Shown piece by piece: positions 35,813 through 43,570 of a stretch of 64,000 nt of DNA. The number at the start of each line of letters is the position of its first letter. Positions within the stretch are counted from its first letter, which is position 1. This stretch comes from an uncultured Muribaculaceae bacterium (GTDB lineage: Bacteria > Bacteroidota > Bacteroidia > Bacteroidales > Muribaculaceae): NCBI GenBank assembly GCA_910584905.1, contig CAJUCQ010000070.1:124001-188000 (forward strand), given 5' to 3'. The translations under genes and the position numbers were made by a program. The notes under the pieces were generated by a model, which was not told where the DNA came from, did not search any database, and saw nothing but the letters and a program-made list of their open reading frames with translations.

Positions 35813-35844
35813 CAAATATAGAGACTTTTTGCGAAACACACAAA
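35813..35844 (-). promoter_or_regulatory. Promoter of the tRNA-Glu / rpsT unit
   Basis: On the minus strand TTTG (35844-35841), 20-base spacer, TATATTTG (35820-35813), an ideal Bacteroidetes promoter. The first tRNA begins 18 bases downstream. Confidence 0.82.
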
Positions 35845-35936
35845 TATTCGCCGCTTTTAGGGCGCTATTTAAGATTTTTTTAGAAAATACCGCTGATTTT
35901 GCGCCCCTCATACATCCAAAAGGGATAAATATTTTG

Positions 35937-35944
35937 TAATTTTG
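35937..35944 (+). promoter_or_regulatory. -7 promoter element of recO
   Basis: TAATTTTG, 51 bases before the recO ATG; no TTTG is seen 19-21 bases upstream. Confidence 0.45.
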
Positions 35945-35995
35945 TCCTGAACTTTTAATGCGTGCGCCGCACGCCCCGAAACACCTCTCCAAGCA

Positions 35996-36739
35996 ATGTT
36001 CACACCACTCCACTGCATAGCCCTCCACACGGTGCGCCACTCCGACACGCGCTCGATTCTCACGGCGTGGAGCGCCGAGCTGGGGCGCATATCAATAGGC
36101 ATGCCCGACGGCAAGGGCCGCGAAGCCGCCCGTCGGCGCGCCCTGACGATGCCGCTCGCAATGTTCGAGGCCGTCGGCGACGTGCGCCCCGGGCGCGACA
36201 TCATATCCGTCCGCGACCTCAGGCCCTCCGCCGGCTCGCCCGCATCGGCGCCACCGACGCCCGCGCGCACAATGCTTCAGCTATTTCTCGCCGACGCCCT
36301 CGACCGCATCCTGCGACAAAGCGCTCCCGACCCCATGCTCTCCGACTTCATCTTCGACAGCCTCCGCCGCCTCGCACGGCTCTCGCGCCCGACAGCGCTC
36401 GCCAACTTCCACATCGTGTTTCTATTCCGCATGGCGCGCTTCCTCGGCATCGCCCCGGACACCGACATCCCCGCCGGAGCCTCTCCCGAAAAAATGATTT
36501 TCGACCTCCGCGAAGCCTCATTCCGCCCCACCCTGCCCGCGCATACGCTCTTCTATGCCGGAGCCGACGCCGCGGCCGTGAGACTCGTCGGGAGGCTTAC
36601 ATTCGACAACATGCACCTCGCGCGCTTCACCCGCGACGAGCGCTCGCACATTACCGATGCGATAATCGACTACTACCGCCTGCACCTCACCCCCTCCGGC
36701 TCAATCCGGAGCCTCGACATTCTTAAAACCCTGAAATAA
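35996..36739 (+). CDS. recO: DNA repair protein RecO
   Basis: RecO helps RecR load RecA on single-stranded DNA during gap repair. The 247-residue protein has the N-terminal OB-fold opening typical of Bacteroidetes RecO (LHCIALHTVRHSDTRSILTA), in which a Gly-Arg strand (LGRISIGMPDGKG) is followed by a basic stretch, then a helical C-terminal domain. The zinc-binding cysteines of some RecO proteins are not present, as in relatives. Similarity is recognised by pattern rather than by strict catalytic residues, so confidence is a little lower. It is followed after 25 bp by an AraC-type regulator on the same strand. Confidence 0.85.
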   Translation: MFTPLHCIALHTVRHSDTRSILTAWSAELGRISIGMPDGKGREAARRRALTMPLAMFEAVGDVRPGRDIISVRDLRPSAGSPASAPPTPARTMLQLFLADALDRILRQSAPDPMLSDFIFDSLRRLARLSRPTALANFHIVFLFRMARFLGIAPDTDIPAGASPEKMIFDLREASFRPTLPAHTLFYAGADAAAVRLVGRLTFDNMHLARFTRDERSHITDAIIDYYRLHLTPSGSIRSLDILKTLK

Positions 36740-36764
36740 TTCCGCCACCGGACAACACCACCCC

Positions 36765-37682
36765 ATGAACCGCCCTCCATATTCCATTGAAGACTTTCAG
36801 CGCCACCCGGCCATCGCCGCCGGAGGCGCAGCACTCAAAGGCGACTACATCATACGCCATTTCGGCGCCGGCGAACTTTCGGAATGCCTCCCCGACGCCG
36901 AAACCCCCGTGCGCTTCGAAGGCCTGCTGATGACCTTCGTCCGCCGAGGCGAAATACGCATAACCTTCGAAGACCGGGAATTCACCGCCACTGACAACTC
37001 AATATTCGCCATCCCTCCCCACATCACGGCGCGCATCATATCACGCAACACAGACGAGACCGAGCTGACCATCGCCTACCTCAGCCGCGAATTTCTGCAG
37101 ATTCTCAACTTCTCGATAGCCGCCTTCTCAGGCCCCGTGGTGCTCGAACACAGCTCGCCCGTATGCCGCGCCACCCCCGAAGACGCCGAAATCCTCGACA
37201 AATATTTCAGCCTCCTCGCCCGGACAGCCCTCCGAAGCATCTACCCGCGCCTCACGCGCCACTGCGCCTCGAACCTGTGCGTGGCAATGCTCTACCACTG
37301 CATCGAGATGTTCATGCGCCAGCTCGAAGTGACCATCCCCTCGGGGGCGCAGACAAACCAAAAGACACGCAACACTCACGTGCGCGAATTCATACGCCTC
37401 GTACACGCCAATTTCTCCCGCGAACGCTCCGTCAGCTTCTACGCCTCAGCCCTGTGCGTATCGCCCAAATACCTCTCGTCGATGGTCAAGGAAGCCACCG
37501 GCCGCACGGCCGCACGCTGGATCGACGACTACGTCGTGATGGAAGCAAAGAACCTCCTCCGCTACTCGGGGAAAAACGTACAGCAGGTGGCATACACCCT
37601 CAACTTCCCAAACCAAAGCGCCTTCGGCAAATACTTCAAACACCTCACCGGGATGTCGCCGACAGAATTTCAGAAAAGCTGA
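36765..37682 (+). CDS. AraC-family transcriptional regulator
   Basis: A 305-residue regulator with an N-terminal cupin-like sensing part (about 40-130; FEGLLMTFVRRGEIRITFED, then FAIPPHITARI) and a C-terminal pair of helix-turn-helix motifs (about 205-305): SVSFYASALCVSPKYLSSMV and the conserved VQQVAYTLNFPNQSAFGKYF with GMSPTEFQKS at the end. The ligand and the target genes are unknown. It lies 25 bp after recO, so it may share its transcript, and 183 bp before the unrecognised 339-aa gene, which has its own promoter and could be a target. Confidence 0.92.
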   Translation: MNRPPYSIEDFQRHPAIAAGGAALKGDYIIRHFGAGELSECLPDAETPVRFEGLLMTFVRRGEIRITFEDREFTATDNSIFAIPPHITARIISRNTDETELTIAYLSREFLQILNFSIAAFSGPVVLEHSSPVCRATPEDAEILDKYFSLLARTALRSIYPRLTRHCASNLCVAMLYHCIEMFMRQLEVTIPSGAQTNQKTRNTHVREFIRLVHANFSRERSVSFYASALCVSPKYLSSMVKEATGRTAARWIDDYVVMEAKNLLRYSGKNVQQVAYTLNFPNQSAFGKYFKHLTGMSPTEFQKS

Positions 37683-37736
37683 AACCGCGACAAACCGACA
37701 CAAGACTTGAAAAATCATAAAAATTCACCGCGTAAT

Positions 37737-37768
37737 ATTGCACTTTGGTAAAAAAACGCGTATATTTG
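37737..37768 (+). promoter_or_regulatory. Promoter of the 339-aa protein gene
   Basis: ATTG at 37737-37740, 20-base spacer, TATATTTG at 37761-37768. The leader of about 90 bases contains a hairpin GATAGG-TGTC-CCTATC at 37794-37809. Confidence 0.68.
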
Positions 37769-37865
37769 CGCACGCAGAAATACGGACAGCCCCGATAGGT
37801 GTCCCTATCTCTTCACTTACAAACCGTTTCCATTATAATCAACCCAACAATTTTTATTAACCGAA

Positions 37866-38885
37866 ATGGCTAATACACTACTTGACAGAGTGATTGAAAC
37901 TCTCGCCCCCTCCTTGGACGAAAACGGACTCATCGACCTCGACGCAGCGCTTGAGCTCGTTGGAAATCTTGACTTCAGCGCCGCAGGCCTCGACCCGCTG
38001 GCCTACTTCGAAGAACTGGGGACAGAATTTGAAATCAACCCGGCCGAACGCACCCTGAGAGTGCTCAACCACGCGCCGGCGGTGCCCACCTACGTCGTTG
38101 ATGACGAAGTGACCGTCTACCCCGCGGAAGAGGACGGCGGCAAGAAATACCCCATCCCTCCGCGCGACTTCCAGTACAACGGCAAACTCATCAAACTGAT
38201 GAACGCCCTCGCCGACGACTCCACCCCCGAAGAAGGCCTCTACTTCGCGCAGTTCGCAAAGGCCGCAAAAGACCACAACCTTGCCCTTCCGCCCCACGAA
38301 GACAAGCTCCTCAACTACCTGCGCCTCTACCCCAAGGTCTTCACCATCACCGTCGACCCCAGCGCTTCCCAGAAAATTTTCATCAAGCCCATCAAAGGCT
38401 TCAAGAGCTATAAGAAAGACCTCTCCAAAAAAGCCGCATTCGAAAAAGCCCCCTACGGCAAAAACCCCCACGGCCCCGCCGCTTACGCCGCCCCGGCCGC
38501 CGCACCCGCCGCAAGAGAACGCCGCCTCTCGCTCTATTCGCTGACCGACTTCGCATACTTCGCCGACATCGCAGGCGCCCTCAAGAGCCTCTACGAAATG
38601 GCCGCGCCCGCTGAAGGTTGCTTCGTTATCGACGGCGACGTAAACCCCTACCGCATGTACTGGAACAAGCTCGAGCGCGACTTCGCCGAAGCCATCCGCC
38701 GCGAGGATTCCGACGGCGAACAGCTCTTCCTCATGTCGCCCATCGGCGCCGACTTCCCCACGGGATTCACAACCCCCGCCGGCGTGCGCATCTTCGCCTC
38801 CTGCGAGTTCAACAAACTCCGCAACGCCGAAAGCTACCAGCCGTGGCGCTTCACCGGATTCTACGCCGAAGAAGAAAACATGTAA
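37866..38885 (+). CDS. Unrecognised 339-aa protein with possible duplicated winged-helix-like modules
   Basis: No family was recognised with confidence. The protein has no signal peptide or membrane segment and is probably cytoplasmic. Two stretches look alike: about 20-70 (LIDLDAALELV, then YFEELGTEFEINPAERTLRV) and about 120-180 (YFAQFAKAAKDH, then LLNYLRLYPKVFTITVDPSA and KIFIKP). Each is helical and ends in a beta hairpin, a layout reminiscent of LOTUS/OST-HTH winged-helix RNA-binding domains; this is weak inference. A basic, Lys-rich linker and an Ala/Pro stretch (about 195-215) precede a C-terminal alpha/beta part (about 220-339). It has a good promoter, a structured leader, a strong terminator and highly biased codons, so it is a well-expressed monocistronic gene. 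Confidence 0.8.
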   Translation: MANTLLDRVIETLAPSLDENGLIDLDAALELVGNLDFSAAGLDPLAYFEELGTEFEINPAERTLRVLNHAPAVPTYVVDDEVTVYPAEEDGGKKYPIPPRDFQYNGKLIKLMNALADDSTPEEGLYFAQFAKAAKDHNLALPPHEDKLLNYLRLYPKVFTITVDPSASQKIFIKPIKGFKSYKKDLSKKAAFEKAPYGKNPHGPAAYAAPAAAPAARERRLSLYSLTDFAYFADIAGALKSLYEMAAPAEGCFVIDGDVNPYRMYWNKLERDFAEAIRREDSDGEQLFLMSPIGADFPTGFTTPAGVRIFASCEFNKLRNAESYQPWRFTGFYAEEENM

Positions 38886-38941
38886 TCCCGCACCCGCCCG
38901 GAGCGCACTCACCGCGCCGACGGCGACCGCATCAACCATCC

Positions 38942-38983
38942 GCAAGAGGCCGTGTCGTAATCCCGTTCGACACAGCCTCTTGC
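38942..38983 (+). terminator. Terminator-like palindrome, repeated element copy 1
   Basis: A 16-bp stem (GCAAGAGGCCGTGTCG / CGACACAGCCTCTTGC, one mismatch) with a 10-base loop and a weak T-rich end (GTTATTTT). Its core CGTGTCG / CGACAC recurs in the palindrome at 61540-61580. Confidence 0.75.
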
Positions 38984-39074
38984 CGTTATTTTACGCCTGA
39001 CGACACCGCTCCGCCCCACCGACCGCCGAAACCCGCAGGCCGAAATGTCAAAACGCACGCTTTGCGCATTTTTT

Positions 39075-39106
39075 TTTGGCGCGGCGGCGGATTTTTCATA
39101 TTTTTG
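39075..39106 (+). promoter_or_regulatory. Promoter of the RelA/SpoT homologue gene
   Basis: TTTG at 39075-39078, 20-base spacer, TATTTTTG at 39099-39106; the ATG lies 38 bases downstream. Confidence 0.75.
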
Positions 39107-39144
39107 TACTTTATTGGATTCGTAGCATCTAAAATTCACCCGCC

Positions 39145-41454
39145 ATGGCTTCCGACGTAGTTTCCGCCACCCCCGCCAAGATGAGTCCGGAGGAAGAAGA
39201 CCGCATGATTGAAGCGGCCTTTCAGGACCTTATGAACGGCTACCTCAAAAGCAACCACCGCAAAAAGGTAGAAATCATCGAGCGCGCCTTCCGCTTCGCC
39301 AAAGAAGCCCACAAAGGCGTGCGCCGACGCTCGGGCGAGCCATATATCCTGCACCCCATCGCCGTGGCCAAAATCGCCTCGCAGGAAATAGGCCTCGGCT
39401 CGACAAGCATCTGCGCCGCACTCCTCCACGACGTCGTTGAAGACACGGAATACACCACCGAAGACATCGAACAGCACTTCGGACCCAAAATCGCGCAGCT
39501 CGTCGAAGGACTCACAAAAATCTCCGGCGGCATATTCGGCGACAAGGCATCCGTGCAGGCCGAGAACTTCCGCAAACTCCTCCTCACCATGAGCGAGGAT
39601 ATACGCGTGGTGCTCATCAAGATGGCCGACCGCCTCCACAACATGCGCACCCTCGGCTCAATGGCCCCGAACAAACGCTACAAAATCGCCGGTGAGACGC
39701 TCTATATCTACGCCCCCTTGGCCTACCGCCTCGGACTTTTCGCCATCAAGACCGAGCTTGAAGACCTGAGTTTCAAGCACGAACACCCCGAAATATACGA
39801 AGAAATATCGGCAAAAATACGCGAAAGCGAAGCCCGGCGTCTGGCCGTCTACACCGACTTCGCCGACCCCATCCTCGAAAAACTCGACGAATCGGGCCTC
39901 CGCTACGAAGCCAAGGCCCGCCTCAAAAGCGTATATTCCATCTACAACAAGATGGTCCACAAGCACCTGCCCTTCGAAGAGGTCTACGACCTTTACGCCA
40001 TGCGAATCGTATTCGACTGCGACGACCCCTCGAAGGAAAAAAACATCTGCTGGAACATCTACTCCACCATCACCGACCTCTACAAGCTCCACCCCGACCG
40101 CACGCGCGACTGGATTGCCGTGCCGAAGGCCAACGGCTATCAGGCGCTACACCTCACCGTAATGGGCCCCGACGGCAACTGGGTCGAGGTGCAAATCCGC
40201 TCGCGCCGCATGGACGAGATTGCCGAGAAGGGCTTCGCCGCCCACTGGCGCTATAAAATCGGCGAAGGCGACGAGGAAAGCGAGCTCAACGCGTGGCTCA
40301 AGACCATCAAGGATATTCTCGACAATCCCGAGCCGGGAGCCATCGACTTCCTGAACACGCTCAAGCTCAACCTATTTTCGTCGGAAATCGTGGTGTTCAC
40401 CCCGGCAGGCGAGCTTCTCACGCTCCCCTCGGGGGCCACAGTGCTCGACCTCGCCTTCGCCCTCCACACCGACCTCGGCATCCACGCCATCGCCGGCAAG
40501 GTCAACCACAAGCTCGTGCCGCTCAACCACGTGCTCGCCAGCGGCGACCAAGCCGAGGTGCTGACGTCCAAGACCCAGCTTCCGCAACCGGAATGGGAGG
40601 AATTCCTCGTCACGGCCAAAGCGCGCACCCGCCTGCGCCAAGCCCTCCGACGCCTGCGCCAGCCGCTCGTCGACCAAGGGCGCGAAATCCTCGACCACTG
40701 GCTCATAAGCCACGAGATTCCCGACAACAACGCCGTCATCACCAAACTCCTCGGCACTCTCCACACCCCCAACCGCGACGAACTCTGCTATCAGCTCGGA
40801 GCAAGAGAAGCCGTGCTCGGCGATTTCCTTATCGGCCCGCTGAAAAAAGCAGCCGCGGCCGGCGAGGAAGGCGGGCGGCGCAAGAACAGCGGCATCTTCT
40901 CGCGCATCAAAGCCATAGGCATGATGATGGTGCCGGGCGTGTCGTCGGACAGCCAGTCAGCCCCGCCGACCGAACCGGAGACAAGCAAGAAAAAAATCAA
41001 CCCCAAAGAAATATACCCCCTGCGGATGACCGCCGAGGGGTCGAACTTCAAACTCCCGGACTGCTGCAACGTTGTCCCCGGCGACGACGTCATGGGCTTC
41101 ATCAACGACTCCGGCGAGCTTGAAATCCACTCGCTCGACTGCCCGCGGGCACAGGTGCTCAAGGCCGGCTTCGGCTCGCGTATCGTGGCCACGGCATGGG
41201 AAAGCGTCAGCGAGCGCTTCCTCGCCCACATTCGCATCGAGGGCATCGACCGCCACGGCATCCTTCAGGAACTCATCTCGCAGATTTCCACCCATCTCGG
41301 CATCGACATCCGCAAGCTCAACATCGAAGCCTCGGCCGAGGTGTTCCATTGCGACCTGTGGGTGCGCGTGAGCGACGCGTCGGTCATCACGGCGCTCTGC
41401 GACAAAGCCCGCGAAATCGAAGGCGTAAGCTCGGCGGCGCGCATAAGCCACTGA
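39145..41454 (+). CDS. Bifunctional (p)ppGpp synthetase/hydrolase (RSH)
   Basis: A 769-residue long RSH enzyme that makes and degrades (p)ppGpp in the stringent response. The HD hydrolase domain is intact: HP at 70-71, the LLHDVVEDT motif (His95, Asp96) and MADRLHNM (Asp162). The synthetase domain follows (about 250-360; RLKSVYSIYNKM, VYDLYAMRIVFD, PKANGYQALHLTV). Then come a TGS domain (about 415-475; VVFTPAGELLTLPSGATVLD), a zinc-finger-like region with PDCCNVVPGDDVMGF and HSLDCPRA, and a C-terminal ACT domain (about 690-765). The intact HD motif argues for a bifunctional Rel-type protein rather than a synthetase-only RelA. The 7TM-HD phosphodiesterase gene follows after 66 bp. Confidence 0.95.
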   Translation: MASDVVSATPAKMSPEEEDRMIEAAFQDLMNGYLKSNHRKKVEIIERAFRFAKEAHKGVRRRSGEPYILHPIAVAKIASQEIGLGSTSICAALLHDVVEDTEYTTEDIEQHFGPKIAQLVEGLTKISGGIFGDKASVQAENFRKLLLTMSEDIRVVLIKMADRLHNMRTLGSMAPNKRYKIAGETLYIYAPLAYRLGLFAIKTELEDLSFKHEHPEIYEEISAKIRESEARRLAVYTDFADPILEKLDESGLRYEAKARLKSVYSIYNKMVHKHLPFEEVYDLYAMRIVFDCDDPSKEKNICWNIYSTITDLYKLHPDRTRDWIAVPKANGYQALHLTVMGPDGNWVEVQIRSRRMDEIAEKGFAAHWRYKIGEGDEESELNAWLKTIKDILDNPEPGAIDFLNTLKLNLFSSEIVVFTPAGELLTLPSGATVLDLAFALHTDLGIHAIAGKVNHKLVPLNHVLASGDQAEVLTSKTQLPQPEWEEFLVTAKARTRLRQALRRLRQPLVDQGREILDHWLISHEIPDNNAVITKLLGTLHTPNRDELCYQLGAREAVLGDFLIGPLKKAAAAGEEGGRRKNSGIFSRIKAIGMMMVPGVSSDSQSAPPTEPETSKKKINPKEIYPLRMTAEGSNFKLPDCCNVVPGDDVMGFINDSGELEIHSLDCPRAQVLKAGFGSRIVATAWESVSERFLAHIRIEGIDRHGILQELISQISTHLGIDIRKLNIEASAEVFHCDLWVRVSDASVITALCDKAREIEGVSSAARISH

Positions 41455-41520
41455 TGCTCCTGCAATTACACAACCCGACGGAAGCGTCTCGCCGACAATT
41501 CCGACTTCTCCACATCTGAC

Positions 41521-43548
41521 ATGAAACTCTCGAAATCCCTGTCATCCAACATAATCATCGCCGCCATCGCGGCTGTCGTCATCGTGTGGTTCTACCCACA
41601 CCCCGAAACGAGCCGCTACAACTACGAGGAAGGCCGTCCGTGGAACTACGCCCAGCTAATCGCACCCTTCGACATCCCCGTCCACCCCGACTCGCTGACG
41701 CTCCAGCGGGCGCGCGACACGCTCGACGCCCATTTCGTGCCCATCTATGAGTTCAACCAGCTCAAGGCCGACTCCATCGTGCGTGCGCTCCCGGCCTCGC
41801 CCGGCAACAACTACGCCTCGCGCGTGGGCACGGCCCTGCGGCGGCTCTACGCCGGAGGAGTGGTGGATGCCGACACCCGCGAGCAGATAACATCCGGCAA
41901 GCTCAAAAAGGTGCGCATCCTCGAAAAGAACATCCTCAGCGAGATGTCGACGGCCGACTTCCTGTCGCCAAGGGAGATCTACACGAGACTCGACAGTCAG
42001 TTCCGCAAGGACGAAGACCTCCATCACTACTTCACGGCCATCAACCTCCCCGAATTACTTGAGCCGAACTTCACCATCAACGACACCGAGTCGAAGCGCC
42101 ACTACGAATACGACTATCTGACCCTCACGGCCGACCGCGGTCTCATCCTCCAGGGTCAGTCGATTATCGACAAAGGCGCCATCGTCACGCCTCAGGACTT
42201 CACCAACCTTCGCACCTACGAGGCGATGCTCGCCGCGCGCAACACGGGGACATCGACCAACGACATACTGCTCTTCCTCGGGCAGTTTCTCTATGTGGCC
42301 CTTCTGCTGACGAGCCTGCTTTGCTATTTCTATTTCTTCCGGCGCGACATCTTCGACCGCAGGCAGGCTATGGTGTTCATCATCAGCCTCATCACGATAT
42401 TCTTCCTTCTGTCGACGGGTCTCAACCTCTTCATTCAGGGAGGCATCTACATCGTGCCGATGATGATTGTGGCGCTGCTGACGCTTGTGTTTTTCGACGG
42501 CCGTGCGGCCATCATGACCTCCCTCGTGAGCACGCTCATCTGCGCCGGCATCACGACGTTCGCCCTTGAGTTCATCTTCCTCCAGTTCTGCGCCACGGGG
42601 GCCGCCGTCTATTCCCTGAGCGAGCTGAGCCGCCGCGCCCAGCTTCTGCGGACGTCGTTCATCGTCGTACTTGCCTACATCGGGGCTTACATCTCGCTCG
42701 AACTGCTGATGAACGGCTCTCTCGAAGGGTTCTCGCCGCGAATGATAGTGTTCCTCCTCATCAACGCCGCTCTGACGTCGATGAGCTATATCCTGATGTT
42801 TGCGGTGGAGCGCATCTTCGGTTTTGTGTCGACGGTCACGCTCGTCGAGCTTGCCGACATCAACAATCCCCTTCTGCTGAAGCTTAGCGACGAGTGCCCG
42901 GGGACTTTCCAGCACTCCATCGCCGTGAGCAACCTTGCCGCCGACGCCGCACAGCGCATCGGCGCCGACGTCCAGCTTGTGCGCGCCGGCGCTCTCTACC
43001 ACGACATCGGCAAGCTCTCCAACCCGGCGTTTTTCACCGAAAACCAGCACGGGGTGAACCCCCACGACGCCCTTCCGCCGGAACGCTCCGCGGCCATCAT
43101 CATCAACCACGTAGCCGACGGGCTCAAGCTTGCCGACAAGGCCGGGCTGCCGGAGGTGATACGCAATTTCATCCGCGAGCACCACGGCGCCGGGCTTGCG
43201 AAATACTTCTATTTCAACGCCTGCAAGGCCGCAGGCGAGGGCACCGCCGTGGACCCAGCGCCCTACCGCTATCCCGGGCCGAATCCCCGAAGCGTGGAGA
43301 CTTCGCTGCTGATGATGGCCGACTCGGTCGAGGCCGCCTCCCGCTCGCTCACCGACCACTCGCAGGCGTCAATCACCGCATTGGTAAACAAGATAATCGA
43401 CGGCCAGATTGCCGACGGCCTCCACAACGAAAGCCCTATCGCCTTCCGCGACATCGACATCATCAAAAAGACCTTTGTCAAGCGCCTGATGACCATCTAT
43501 CATTCACGCGTGGCCTACCCGGGGGGCACTGCACCGGCAGCACAATAA
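41521..43548 (+). CDS. 7TM-HD phosphohydrolase (PgpH-like, probable c-di-AMP phosphodiesterase)
   Basis: A 675-residue membrane protein. One N-terminal helix (about 8-25) is followed by an extracytoplasmic domain (about 30-240), a block of about seven transmembrane helices (about 250-440; LLFLGQFLYVALLLTSLLCY and others) and a cytoplasmic HD domain. The HD domain has His465 in FQHSIAVSNLAADAA, His494-Asp495 in LYHDIGKL, then INHV and REHHG. This is the 7TMR-HD architecture of PgpH, which in Firmicutes hydrolyses c-di-AMP; the same activity in Bacteroidetes is inferred. It lies between the RSH gene and porW, 22 bp before the latter. Confidence 0.9.
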   Translation: MKLSKSLSSNIIIAAIAAVVIVWFYPHPETSRYNYEEGRPWNYAQLIAPFDIPVHPDSLTLQRARDTLDAHFVPIYEFNQLKADSIVRALPASPGNNYASRVGTALRRLYAGGVVDADTREQITSGKLKKVRILEKNILSEMSTADFLSPREIYTRLDSQFRKDEDLHHYFTAINLPELLEPNFTINDTESKRHYEYDYLTLTADRGLILQGQSIIDKGAIVTPQDFTNLRTYEAMLAARNTGTSTNDILLFLGQFLYVALLLTSLLCYFYFFRRDIFDRRQAMVFIISLITIFFLLSTGLNLFIQGGIYIVPMMIVALLTLVFFDGRAAIMTSLVSTLICAGITTFALEFIFLQFCATGAAVYSLSELSRRAQLLRTSFIVVLAYIGAYISLELLMNGSLEGFSPRMIVFLLINAALTSMSYILMFAVERIFGFVSTVTLVELADINNPLLLKLSDECPGTFQHSIAVSNLAADAAQRIGADVQLVRAGALYHDIGKLSNPAFFTENQHGVNPHDALPPERSAAIIINHVADGLKLADKAGLPEVIRNFIREHHGAGLAKYFYFNACKAAGEGTAVDPAPYRYPGPNPRSVETSLLMMADSVEAASRSLTDHSQASITALVNKIIDGQIADGLHNESPIAFRDIDIIKKTFVKRLMTIYHSRVAYPGGTAPAAQ

Positions 43549-43570
43549 AAGCGCCCGCGGCGCGTTTATA

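Noticed and set aside
37794..37809. Leader hairpin before the 339-aa gene as a riboswitch
   Set aside because: Only a single 6-bp stem in a 90-base leader; no conserved aptamer motif or alternative terminator could be seen.
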